Positions 49,106-57,850 of a stretch of DNA of 64,000 nt are shown one piece after another. The position numbers were made by a program, and so were the translations under genes. Position 1 is the first letter of the stretch; each line of letters opens with the position of its first letter. The DNA is from Streptomyces sp. NBC_00190 (GTDB lineage: Bacteria; Actinomycetota; Actinomycetes; Streptomycetales; Streptomycetaceae): contig NZ_CP108131.1 in NCBI RefSeq assembly GCF_036203305.1, positions 7,502,001 to 7,566,000 of the forward strand, written 5' to 3'. The notes under the pieces are model-generated. The model saw only the letters and a program-made list of their open reading frames with translations, was not told the origin of the DNA and made no database searches.

Positions 49106-50650
49106 TCAAGCTCCGCTCTCCTCTCGCGGGGGTTCGAGCGGCGGAGCGGTCATGGCGCACTGGGTACGGCACTGCGGGTGCGGCGCCCAGGGCGCGGGTG
49201 TGCGTACGGTCGTCCAGGCCACGGCCGCCCCGAGCAGCAGCAACCCCGCGCACCAGGGCATGGCCCGGCCGAAGGCCGCGTCGAACTGGTCCGCCGAGAG
49301 GTACGCCTCGGGCCCCATTCCGGCCAGCAGTGGCAGCGCCGCCACCGCGAGCAGCCCGGCCACCCGCGCCGCGGCGTTGTTGATGCCGCTCGCCAGCCCC
49401 GCCCGGCCCGGGTCCACCGAGGCCAGCACGGTCGCCGTCAGCGGGGCCACCAGGGTCACCATGCCCATGCCCATCACGACCATCGCGGGCAGCACGTCCG
49501 CCGCGTACGAGGCGCCCGGCCCCACGCGCAGCATCAGCAGCGTCCCGGCGGCGCAGAGCAGGGGCCCCACGGTCAGCGGGATCCGCGGCCCGATCCGCTC
49601 CGCGAGCTGCCCCGAGCGGGCCGAGAGCAGCAGCATCAGCACCGTGGTCGGCAGCATCGCGGCCCCGGCGGCCAGCGCGGAGTATCCGGCCACCACCTGG
49701 AGCTGGAGCACGACGAGGAAGAAGAAGCCGCTGAAGGCCGCGTAGACGCACAGGGTGACCAGATTGACGGCCGTGAACTGCCGGGAGGCGAAGATCGACG
49801 GCGGCACCATCGGATCGGCCCGCCGCCGCTCGACGTAGACGAACGCGACGGCCAGCGCCACGCCGCCCACGGCCGCGGCGATCACCGGCGCGCCCGCGGC
49901 CTGCGCCTCGATCAGCGCGTAGGTGATCAGCGCCAGGGACGTCGCGCACAGCGCCGCGCCGAGCACGTCGAACCGCCCGCGCGCGTCGGGATCCCGCGAT
50001 TCGGGTACGTGGCGCAGCGCGACCGGGACGCACAGCGCGGCCAGCGGCACGTTCAGCAGGAACACCCAGCGCCAGCCGGGCCCGTCCACCAGCCAGCCGC
50101 CGAGGAACGGGCCCACGGCGGCCCCGACCCCGCCCAGTCCCGACCACAGGCCCACCGCCCGGGACCGGTCCCCGGACCGGATCGAGCCCTGGATCAGCGC
50201 GAGGGAGCCGGGGGTCAGGAGGGCGCCGCCGATGCCCTGCAGGGCCCGGGCGCCGATCAGGATCCCGGCGTTCGGCGCGACGCCGCAGAGCAGGGAGCCC
50301 ACCGCGAACCACGCGACGCCGAGCACGAAGATCCGCCGGCGCCCGAAGCGGTCGCCGAGCGCCCCGCCGACCAGGATCAGCCCGGCCAGGGTCAGCGCGT
50401 AGGCGTTCACCGTCCACTGGAGCACGGCCAGATCGGCGTCCAGGTCCTGCCCGATGCGCGGGAGGGCGACGTTGACCACCGTCGAGTCCAGCATGGCCAT
50501 GCTCGACCCGAGCACGGTGGTCAGCAGGATCCAGCGGCCTCGTGCGGACGCGAGCGGGACGCCTGGCTCGGGCGGTTCGGCGGGGGAGGTCATGCCTTCA
50601 GGCTGGCCCCGGCCGGGGGGAAGGGCCAGCGGGCGCGACGGGCGGCTCAT
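49106..50650 (-). CDS. DHA2-family drug:H+ antiporter (EmrB/QacA type)
   Basis: MFS exporter with about 14 membrane segments, 514 residues from ATG 50650, which has GAGGG four bases upstream; ATG 50593 is an alternative. DHA2 signatures: LDSTVVNVALPRIGQDL (motif D1), GDRFGRRRIFVLG (motif A), and GGALLTPGSLALI with VGLWSGLGGVGAAVGPFLGGWLVDG (motif C, antiporter type). It likely exports antibiotics or dyes. No TetR regulator adjoins it; it is divergent from the large subtilase. Confidence 0.92.
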   Translation of the reverse strand: MSRPSRPLALPPGRGQPEGMTSPAEPPEPGVPLASARGRWILLTTVLGSSMAMLDSTVVNVALPRIGQDLDADLAVLQWTVNAYALTLAGLILVGGALGDRFGRRRIFVLGVAWFAVGSLLCGVAPNAGILIGARALQGIGGALLTPGSLALIQGSIRSGDRSRAVGLWSGLGGVGAAVGPFLGGWLVDGPGWRWVFLLNVPLAALCVPVALRHVPESRDPDARGRFDVLGAALCATSLALITYALIEAQAAGAPVIAAAVGGVALAVAFVYVERRRADPMVPPSIFASRQFTAVNLVTLCVYAAFSGFFFLVVLQLQVVAGYSALAAGAAMLPTTVLMLLLSARSGQLAERIGPRIPLTVGPLLCAAGTLLMLRVGPGASYAADVLPAMVVMGMGMVTLVAPLTATVLASVDPGRAGLASGINNAAARVAGLLAVAALPLLAGMGPEAYLSADQFDAAFGRAMPWCAGLLLLGAAVAWTTVRTPAPWAPHPQCRTQCAMTAPPLEPPREESGA

Positions 50651-50761
50651 TAGGCCCTCTTGTAATGAACATGGCACTCAATCACCATGACCCGCGCACA
50701 TCCCGCACATCTCGCACGTCTTTCCCGCACAACCCGCACCCGGTGTACGAGGAGACAACAC

Positions 50762-53700
50762 GTGGCCCAACGCAACAGGCGATACTTACGCACGGCGCTC
50801 GCCGCCCTCACCTCGGTCCTGCTCCTGTCCCTCGGCGCGGGCGTCGCCGCCGCCGCGCCGAGGGCGGACCCCGCCCGCGGCGTACCCACCCCGGGTGCGG
50901 CCGAACGCAAGATCGAACCCAAGCTCCGCACCCAGCTCGACGGCTCGGCGAAAGCCGTCTTCTGGGTCTACCTCGACAGCGCGGCCGACCTCGGCGCAGC
51001 GGCGAAACAGCAGACCCGCGCCGCCAAGGCCGAGACCGTGCTCCGGGCCAAGAAGGACCACGCCGCGCGCAGCCAGGCCGAACTGGTCAAGGCCCTCGAC
51101 GGCGCCAAGGCCGAGTACACCTCGTACTGGATCGTGAACGCGCTGCGCGTCGTCGGCAGCGAGAAGCTCGCCGGCACCCTCGCGCAGCGCCCCGAGGTGT
51201 CCCGGATCGACGCCGACGACAAGGTCGACCTGCCCAAACCCGCCGAGGGCAAGCGGGAGCAGACCGCGGCCGACGCCGTCGAGTGGAACATCGACCGGGT
51301 CAAGGCGCCCCAGGTCTGGGAGCAGGCCGGGGTACGCGGCGAGGGCATCGTCGTCGCCAACATCGACAGCGGGGTGGACTACACCCACCCGGCCGTCAAC
51401 AACCAGTACCGCGGCAAGAACGCGGACGGCAGCTACACCCACGCCTACAACTGGTTCGACCCGGCGGGAGTCTGCGCCGCCGCGGCCCCCTGCGACAACA
51501 ACGACCACGGCACCCACACGATGGGCACGATGGTCGGCGACGACGGCGGAGCCAACAAGATCGGTGTCGCCCCGGGCGCCAAGTGGATCGCCGCCAAGGG
51601 CTGCGAGACGAACTCCTGCTCCGAGGCCTCCCTGCTCGCCTCCGGCCAGTGGATCGTCGCCCCGACCGATCCGAGCGGCCAGAACCCGCGCCCCGACCTC
51701 GCCCCGCACATCGTGAACAACTCCTGGGGCAGCGCCGCGCACGACGACTGGTACCAGCAGATCGTCGACACCTGGCGCGCCGCCGGCATCTTCCCGGCCT
51801 TCTCGAACGGCAACGCCGGGCCCGGCTGCGCCACCAGCGGCTCACCCGGCGACTACGCGAGCTCCTACAGCTCCGGCGCCTTCGACATCAACAACGCCAT
51901 CGCGCCGTTCTCCTCGCGAGGCGCCGGGCCCGGCGGCATCATCAAGCCGAACATCGCCGCACCGGGCGTGAACGTGCGCTCCTCCGTCCCCGGCGGCCGG
52001 TACGAGGCCTTCTCCGGCACCTCCATGGCCTCGCCGCACACCGCGGCGGCCGTGGCCCTGCTCTGGTCCGCCGCGCCCGCCCTCGAAGGCGACATCGCGC
52101 AGACCGAATCGCTCCTGGACGGCACCGCCCAGGACACCGACAGCGGCCAGTGCGGTGGCAACGCCGCCGACAACAACGTCTTCGGCGAGGGCAGGCTCGA
52201 CGTCCTCGCCGCCGTGAACGCCGCCCCTCGCGGCGCGATCGGCGCGCTCGCCGGCACCGTCCGCTCCGGCAGCGGCGAGCCCGTCGCGGGCGCCAAGGTG
52301 ACCGCCGACGGCCCGATCGACCGTACGACGACGACCGCCGCCGACGGCACCTACAAGTTCGCCGCCCTGTCGGTGGGCGACTACAGCCTGACCGCCGCCA
52401 AGTTCGGCTACGGGCCGCAGAACGCGACGGTGGCGGTCGCCGAGAACGCCACCGCCACCGGCGACTTCACCCTCACCCAGGCCCCCTCCGGCAAGCTCAG
52501 CGGTACGGTCTCCTCCGCCGCCGGACCCGCGGCGGGCGCCTCCGTCACCATCGCGGACACCCCCGTGACCGCGACCGCCGATGCGCAGGGCCGCTTCGAG
52601 GTCACCCTGCCGCACGGCACCTACGACGTGAACGCCACCCACTCCTCCCGCTGCGTCACCGGCGGCACGGCCAAGGCCACCGTCGCCGGCGACACCACCG
52701 TCTCCGTCGCCCTGCCCGAGCGCACCGACGGCTACGGCTACGCCTGCGCCACCGCGAACGGCCGCCCGTACACCCCGGGCAGCCGCCAGCTCGCGCTGAC
52801 CGGCGACAACACCACCGAGCGCGTCGACCTCCCCTTCCCGCTGCCGCTGTACGGCAAGACGTACGGCCAGGCCTGGATCGGCACCAACGGCACCGTGAGC
52901 TTCGGCGGCAACAACACCGCCGACGTCAACGGGGACCTGCCGAGCGCGGCCACCCCGAACGCCGCGCTCTACCCCTTCTGGGACGACCTGGTCGTCGGCG
53001 CGGCGGGCAGCGGATCCGGCGTCTTCACCGCCGTCACCGGCACCGCCCCGCACCGCGCCTACGTGATCGAGTGGCGCGAGGTCTCCCACTGGTCGGCGCA
53101 GGCGGAGAAGTTCTCGTTCGCCGCGGCCATCGGGGAGGACGGCACCGTCTCGTACTCCTACAAGGGGACGGGCGGCACCGGAATCAAGGGCGGGTCCACG
53201 GCCACGGTCGGCGTGGAGAACGCCACCGGCACCGACGCCTTCAAGTACTCCTTCAACACCGCGGTCATCACCGACGGTCTGTCCATCGCCTTCCGCACCA
53301 CCAAGAGCGGTGTGGTGGCGGGCCGGGTCCTCGACGCCAACGACGGCAACGGCGTCGCCGGTGCCACCGTGACCGTCGGCACCGGCGATTCGGCGGTCTC
53401 CGCGACCACCGCGGCGGACGGCGGCTACGTGGTCCAGAGCCCGTCCGGCTCGCGGGCCGTCTCCCTCGCCGCGCCCCAGTACGAGTCCGCGCAGGCGACG
53501 GTCGACGTCAAGGCGGCCGACGTCACGACGGTGACGCAGTCGCTGCGCACCGGCAGGGTCACGGTCTCCCGGCCCTCCGTGGAGATCGTCCTCCCGGCGG
53601 ACCAGCAGCGGACCCGGACCCTGGACCTGACCAACCCGGGCCTCGGCACGGCCTTCACGGTGGCCGAGGACGCGGCCTGGCTGACGGCCACACCGGGGAA

Positions 53701-54343
53701 CGGCAGCCTCCCGACGGGCGGGAAGACCTCGCTCACGCTCGCGGTGGACACGGCCGGACTGACCCCGGGGGCGGTCCTGACCACGGACCTGAAGATCTCG
53801 TCGGCGAGCGGCCGGACCCCGGTGCTCACGGTCCCGGTCAAGGTCGTCGTCCCGCGCTACCAGGTCGCCCTGGACGCGGGCTCCGGATCCGCGAGCACGG
53901 ACGCCCTGGGCGACGGCTGGTCCCCGGACCGCAAGTACACCGCGGGCTCGTACGGCTACCAGGGCAACTCCTCCGTCCAGTCCACCGGGCGCACCATCAC
54001 CGGCACGGACGAGCAGCGGCTGTTCCGCAACGCCCGTGAGGGCATGTACGAGTACCGCTTCGACAACGTGCCGAACGGCACCTACACGGTGGAGCTGGGC
54101 TTCGCGGAGCTCTCCTCCACCAGGCCGAACAAGCGCGTCTTCGACGTCCTGGCCGAGGGCGCCCAGGTCCTGCCCTCCCTGGACATCTCCCTGGAGGCGG
54201 GCACGTACAAGGCCCTGACCCGTACGTACACCGTCACCGTGACGGACGGGGTGCTGAACATCCGCTTCGTCACGCACACCGGATTCGGCAAGCCCCTGCT
54301 GAACAGCCTGCGGGTGACCGACCGCCCCGACAAGAACCAGTAG
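50762..54343 (+). CDS. Large secreted S8 protease with carboxypeptidase-regulatory and malectin-like domains
   Basis: Extracellular subtilase of 1193 residues. GTG 50762 has GAGGAG upstream. A signal peptide (LRTALAALTSVLLLSLGAGVAAA) and an I9-like propeptide lead to the catalytic domain: Asp202 (NIDSGVDYTHP), His249 (NDHGTHTMGTMVG) and Ser421 (GTSMASPHTAA), of the bacillopeptidase F kind. Then follow carboxypeptidase-regulatory beta-sandwiches (GTVRSGSGEPVAGAKV, GRVLDANDGNGVAGATVTVG), a lectin-like segment (GQAWIGTNGTVSFGG) and a C-terminal malectin-like domain (VALDAGSGSASTDALGDGW, MYEYRFDNVPNGTYTVELGF). Codon 9 is TTA (50786-50788), so translation should need the bldA tRNA. Confidence 0.95.
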   Translation: MAQRNRRYLRTALAALTSVLLLSLGAGVAAAAPRADPARGVPTPGAAERKIEPKLRTQLDGSAKAVFWVYLDSAADLGAAAKQQTRAAKAETVLRAKKDHAARSQAELVKALDGAKAEYTSYWIVNALRVVGSEKLAGTLAQRPEVSRIDADDKVDLPKPAEGKREQTAADAVEWNIDRVKAPQVWEQAGVRGEGIVVANIDSGVDYTHPAVNNQYRGKNADGSYTHAYNWFDPAGVCAAAAPCDNNDHGTHTMGTMVGDDGGANKIGVAPGAKWIAAKGCETNSCSEASLLASGQWIVAPTDPSGQNPRPDLAPHIVNNSWGSAAHDDWYQQIVDTWRAAGIFPAFSNGNAGPGCATSGSPGDYASSYSSGAFDINNAIAPFSSRGAGPGGIIKPNIAAPGVNVRSSVPGGRYEAFSGTSMASPHTAAAVALLWSAAPALEGDIAQTESLLDGTAQDTDSGQCGGNAADNNVFGEGRLDVLAAVNAAPRGAIGALAGTVRSGSGEPVAGAKVTADGPIDRTTTTAADGTYKFAALSVGDYSLTAAKFGYGPQNATVAVAENATATGDFTLTQAPSGKLSGTVSSAAGPAAGASVTIADTPVTATADAQGRFEVTLPHGTYDVNATHSSRCVTGGTAKATVAGDTTVSVALPERTDGYGYACATANGRPYTPGSRQLALTGDNTTERVDLPFPLPLYGKTYGQAWIGTNGTVSFGGNNTADVNGDLPSAATPNAALYPFWDDLVVGAAGSGSGVFTAVTGTAPHRAYVIEWREVSHWSAQAEKFSFAAAIGEDGTVSYSYKGTGGTGIKGGSTATVGVENATGTDAFKYSFNTAVITDGLSIAFRTTKSGVVAGRVLDANDGNGVAGATVTVGTGDSAVSATTAADGGYVVQSPSGSRAVSLAAPQYESAQATVDVKAADVTTVTQSLRTGRVTVSRPSVEIVLPADQQRTRTLDLTNPGLGTAFTVAEDAAWLTATPGNGSLPTGGKTSLTLAVDTAGLTPGAVLTTDLKISSASGRTPVLTVPVKVVVPRYQVALDAGSGSASTDALGDGWSPDRKYTAGSYGYQGNSSVQSTGRTITGTDEQRLFRNAREGMYEYRFDNVPNGTYTVELGFAELSSTRPNKRVFDVLAEGAQVLPSLDISLEAGTYKALTRTYTVTVTDGVLNIRFVTHTGFGKPLLNSLRVTDRPDKNQ

Positions 54344-54358
54344 CGGCCGCGCTCCACG

Positions 54359-54386
54359 GGGCGGGGCGCCCGCGGGCGCCCCGCCC
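54359..54386 (+). terminator. Terminator after the large protease
   Basis: A 28-base uninterrupted palindrome: left half GGCGGGGCGCCCGC begins at 54359 and the centre is between 54372 and 54373. It begins 15 bases after the stop codon. Confidence 0.8.
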
Positions 54387-54470
54387 TCCGCGGCGCATTC
54401 GGGTGGGCGGGTCCCGATTCCGCTCCGACGCGCCGCGCAACCCGCGGCGGGCTCGTTAACGTGAGGAACC

Positions 54471-55271
54471 ATGACGCTCCTGAGCGACCAGGCAGACGAC
54501 ATCCGGGCTCTCGTGGGCTCCGCCGATCCCGGGGCGGTCTGGGCCGTCGGCGGCCCCGAGGGCGTCGAGGCGGCCTCGCATTCCACGCGTTCCACGGATT
54601 CCGCGTACCTCGCTGACGCCGGGGACGCCGGGGACGCCGGGGACGCCGACCTCGACGTCGGCGGGCTCACCGCCGTCCTCGCCCTGTGGCCCGCCATCGG
54701 CAGTCTCGTCGAGGAGGGCGCGCTGCGGCTGCACACCCCGCTCGCCGCGTACGGGGACGAGGCCGCCGCCGGAGCCGAGGCCGGCACCACCGCCCACCAC
54801 CTGCTCACGCACGCCGACGGAACCGCCGCCCTCGCCCGCCTCGCCGAGGTCCTGTCCGGCAGCCCCCTCGCCGAACTCGCCGCCACCCGCGTCTGGCGAC
54901 CGCTGGGCATGACCCGCACCCGGTTCGCCGACGACACCCTCCGCGCACCCCTCACCGACCTCGTCCGCTTCCTGCGCCACCTCCTCTCCCCGGCGGACCC
55001 GGACGGCTCGGGCGGCCCGGGCAGTCCGGCGGGCATCACCCGTGCCTGGACCACCGAGTCCCTGCGCATCCGCACCGGCGAACTGACCCCCTCCCGCGGC
55101 CTCCTCTGGCACCCGGCCCCGCACGGCGTCTGGACCCACCCCGCCCCGGCGCCCGGCGGACCGGCCCTGTGGATCTCCCCGCGCCACCACCGCTGGGCCC
55201 TCCTCCTCCCGACCAGCCCCGCCACCCAGCTGCGCACCGCGTTCCGCACCGCCGCCTTCGCCCTGCCGTAG
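54471..55271 (+). CDS. Beta-lactamase-fold serine hydrolase with altered active site
   Basis: A 266-residue protein related to class C beta-lactamase / serine hydrolases. LWPAIGSLVEEGALRLHTPLAAYG, HHLLTHADG and VWRPLGMTRTRFADD follow the family layout. Where the nucleophile motif Ser-x-x-Lys is expected, it reads Gly65-Leu-Thr-Ala68, so both catalytic residues appear lost. No signal peptide is seen. It may be a pseudoenzyme or misannotated remnant. A four-unit 9-bp repeat encodes GDAGDAGDAD just before that motif. ATG 54471 is assumed; upstream GTGAGGAACC offers a weak ribosome site. Confidence 0.7.
   Translation: MTLLSDQADDIRALVGSADPGAVWAVGGPEGVEAASHSTRSTDSAYLADAGDAGDAGDADLDVGGLTAVLALWPAIGSLVEEGALRLHTPLAAYGDEAAAGAEAGTTAHHLLTHADGTAALARLAEVLSGSPLAELAATRVWRPLGMTRTRFADDTLRAPLTDLVRFLRHLLSPADPDGSGGPGSPAGITRAWTTESLRIRTGELTPSRGLLWHPAPHGVWTHPAPAPGGPALWISPRHHRWALLLPTSPATQLRTAFRTAAFALP
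54615..54650 (+). repeat. Four tandem 9-bp units GACGCCGGG inside the serine hydrolase gene
   Basis: Three exact GACGCCGGG units (54615-54641) and a fourth ending GAC. In frame, each unit gives Asp-Ala-Gly. Copy number could vary by slippage without breaking the frame. Confidence 0.8.
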
Positions 55272-55356
55272 CACTCGGAGCGCGGGGTCCGCGGGGGCGA
55301 CGTACGGTGAAGCCGATGTCACCGACCGTTGTCGTCCCAGCTGCGGAGGTACACGG

Positions 55357-56796
55357 ATGCGTACGGTGCAAGGGGCCGCCCTCGACGGGCTCCGGGCCCG
55401 GGTACGGGCCCTCGCGGAGCGGACCGGGCTGCCGGTGCGGACCGCGCCGGGCGCCGCTCGGCTCAGCGTCGCACCGGCCGCCGGATACCGGTGGCCCCGC
55501 CCGGTCGCCGGGGGAGCCGGCCGGCCGCCCCGCGCCGGGACCCCGCTCGCGGACCGTGGGCCGGCCGTGCGAGGCCTGCGCGCGGAATCTCCCGGCCGGC
55601 TGACGTCCGTAAAAGAATCGTTTCCGCGAACCGCCGCCCTCGTCCGCGACTTCGTCACCGCCCGGCCCCGCCCCGGCACGGCACGCGCCTCCGCCACCGT
55701 GCTCCGCGCGCTGCGGGCCCGCTACGGAGACGCACCCGTGCTCGTACGGGACCGGTCGGGCAGGGCGGTCCTGGTCCTCCTCGCCCCCGACGACGTCTAC
55801 CGGTTCTACGCCGAACCCCAGAGCGTCCTCGCGGCGGATCAGCCGCAGACCGCCGGCCTCGGCTGCGCCCACGCCGAACCCGGCCCGGAACAGCGGCAGA
55901 CCGCCGCCGAGGTGCTGGCCGCCGGCGTCCCCGTACACCCCGCGTGCGGGCCCTTCCTGGCGGCCGTCACCGAAGAGGCCCTGCACCTGACCGCCTCCGG
56001 CACCCTCGAACTCGCCCGCGCCCGGTACGCGGTCGGCCGCGCCGCCCGCCGCATCGTGCTCGGCGAGGCGGCCGCCGCCGACGAGGAGCTCGCGGGCTGG
56101 CTCGGGCAGTCCCGCGCCAAGAGCAGGGCGCGCGCCGCGCGCCGCATCCAGGAGTACGCCCGCCACGCCGGCGCGGACACGCTCCTCGGCCGGGCCGCCC
56201 GCCACGCCGGGCCGGCCGGCGTCCCGGACCCCTCCGGCCAGGCCCACCAGTGGCTGCAGGCCCTGGACTCCCTCCCCGCCACGCTGCTGCGCACCCTGCT
56301 CCTGCTCGGCGCGCACCCCGCCGAGCAGGACGCCACCGCCGCCGAGGCGGCCGGGGGCGCGTCCCGGGGCGAACTGCCCCGGCTGCGGTCCTGCGTACGG
56401 GAAACGCTGCGCCTGTACCCGGTGGTGCCCGACCTGATCCGGGTCACCCGTACCGAGACCGAGTGGCAGGGCGTGCGCTACCCGGCGGGCACCTCCGTGC
56501 TGCTGCCCGCCGCGTTCCACCAGCGCGACCCCGAACGGGTACCGGCCGCGCACGTGTTCGTGCCGGGCCGGTGGAAGAACCCGGGTGCGGACCAGGACAC
56601 CCGGATGGCGCCCTTCGGCCACGGCGGCTCCCGGTGCCCGGGCGACCAGCTGGGCCTGCTGCTCACGGCCGCGTTCTGCGCCGAGGTGCTGCGGGACCAC
56701 CGGGTCGCGAGCGGGCGGCCCGCCCTGGACCCGGTCGGACCGCTGCCCGCGACGCTCGACCCGCACGGCATCCGGCTCACCCTCACCCGACGCTGA
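55357..56796 (+). CDS. Cytochrome P450
   Basis: P450 monooxygenase, 479 residues as called. K-helix ExxR is in VRETLRLYPVVPDLIRVTR, the aromatic region is HVFVPGRW, and the heme-Cys loop is FGHGGSRCPGDQLG, the classic FxxGxxxCxG pattern. The usual I-helix A/G-G-x-D/E-T is not evident; that region reads LRTLLLLGAHPAEQDATAAE, so oxygen activation may differ. ATG 55357 has GGAGG seven bases upstream. The first 80 residues are low complexity and unlike P450s, so a later start is possible. No ferredoxin gene is adjacent; a protein of unknown function follows 47 bases later. Confidence 0.88.
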   Translation: MRTVQGAALDGLRARVRALAERTGLPVRTAPGAARLSVAPAAGYRWPRPVAGGAGRPPRAGTPLADRGPAVRGLRAESPGRLTSVKESFPRTAALVRDFVTARPRPGTARASATVLRALRARYGDAPVLVRDRSGRAVLVLLAPDDVYRFYAEPQSVLAADQPQTAGLGCAHAEPGPEQRQTAAEVLAAGVPVHPACGPFLAAVTEEALHLTASGTLELARARYAVGRAARRIVLGEAAAADEELAGWLGQSRAKSRARAARRIQEYARHAGADTLLGRAARHAGPAGVPDPSGQAHQWLQALDSLPATLLRTLLLLGAHPAEQDATAAEAAGGASRGELPRLRSCVRETLRLYPVVPDLIRVTRTETEWQGVRYPAGTSVLLPAAFHQRDPERVPAAHVFVPGRWKNPGADQDTRMAPFGHGGSRCPGDQLGLLLTAAFCAEVLRDHRVASGRPALDPVGPLPATLDPHGIRLTLTRR

Positions 56797-56843
56797 CGCC
56801 CCACACCCCCCCCACACACACCACCCCACCAGGAGAGGACGCC

Positions 56844-57809
56844 ATGCCCGACGCCGCGACCTCCGCGTCCAGCGACGCGGACGTCGACCTGCTCGACGAC
56901 CTGTGCCGCGAACTCGCCGCCGCCGCCGACGCGGTCGGCGAGGCCGCCCGCTACGCCTCGGGGCTGGCCCTCGGCGGCCGCCTGCCCGCGGCCGCCCTCA
57001 CCCGGGGAGGCCATCGCCGGGTCGGCTGGCGCACGCTGCTGCGCACCCTCACCGACCCGGCGGGCCTCGGCTGGGCCCCGCGCGGCCGGGGAGTGGCGCG
57101 GGCGGGGCGGCTGGCGGGGATGCTGGCGGGCCGTGAGAGCCTCGCGATCAGCGTCGCCGTGTGCGGGCTGCGGGTCCGGATCCGGGCCGCGAGCGCCGCC
57201 CGCCCCGAACTCCTGCGTGATCCCGGCGCGGCGGCGGTCCTCAGAGCCGTCGAGGAGGGCCGGCAGTCGCAGGCCGCCCGCCTGTTCCGCGGCATCATGC
57301 GCGACCGGGGCGCCGGGCACGCCTTCTCCCTGCTGGCCCCGGCGTTCGCCGACGTCCTGGCCTGGAAGGCCCTGACCGACGCGAATCCCTTCAACGACCA
57401 CGCCGGCTGGCAGGTCGCCACCGGCCGGGCCGTGCCGGCCGAACCGCTCCTGGGACTCGGCGCCGCCTTCTGGGCCTTCTGTGACCGAGGGCCCTCACTG
57501 CCCGCCGACGAGGCGGGGCGGGCGCCGCGGTCCGATCAACGCGCTCAAGGCCGGCCGGCGCTCCGGCCGTGGGCGCCGCACCCGCACGTCCGCCCGCACG
57601 CGCACCCGCACCGGCCCGCCAGTCTGCGCGGCCACGCCACCGCGCTGCGCTCCCACGCGGTACGGCTGCGGGCGACGACGGCCGGACCGGTCTGGCGGGG
57701 CCCCCGGTCCGAGGCCCTGCGCGCGGAGGTGGAGACCCTCGCCGGCCGCTGCGCCACCGCGGCGACCGGTCTCGCCCTGGCGGCGGCGCAGCTCGGCGAC
57801 GAGCGCTGA
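56844..57809 (+). CDS. Protein of unknown function with WXG-like C-terminal helices
   Basis: A 321-residue protein starting at ATG 56844 after AGGAGAGG. I do not recognise the family. The N-terminal third (LLDDLCRELAAAADAVGEAARYASG) is helical. The centre is Arg/Ala-rich. Residues 235-275 are a Pro/His-rich stretch (HPHVRPHAHPHRP). The last 60 residues, ATALRSHAVRLRATTAGPVW, RGPRSEALRAEVETLAG and so on, look like a WXG100-type helical hairpin with Trp at the turn. This suggests a type VII secretion link, weakly supported. It directly follows the P450 gene and is probably co-transcribed. Confidence 0.6.
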   Translation: MPDAATSASSDADVDLLDDLCRELAAAADAVGEAARYASGLALGGRLPAAALTRGGHRRVGWRTLLRTLTDPAGLGWAPRGRGVARAGRLAGMLAGRESLAISVAVCGLRVRIRAASAARPELLRDPGAAAVLRAVEEGRQSQAARLFRGIMRDRGAGHAFSLLAPAFADVLAWKALTDANPFNDHAGWQVATGRAVPAEPLLGLGAAFWAFCDRGPSLPADEAGRAPRSDQRAQGRPALRPWAPHPHVRPHAHPHRPASLRGHATALRSHAVRLRATTAGPVWRGPRSEALRAEVETLAGRCATAATGLALAAAQLGDER

Positions 57810-57850
57810 TCCGGCGGATCCGGGAGGGTTCGGGAGGACGCCGCAGGACG

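Noticed and set aside
50542..54039. 1165-codon plus-strand frame overlapping the large protease
   Set aside because: Shadow frame rich in Arg; the other frame has the complete S8 triad and domain series.
51842..55249. 1135-codon minus-strand frame opposite the protease
   Set aside because: Antisense reading with Val/Gly/Arg bias and no recognisable domain.
55357..57809. Biosynthetic gene cluster around the P450
   Set aside because: No polyketide, peptide, terpene or RiPP synthesis gene is adjacent; one P450 is not enough.
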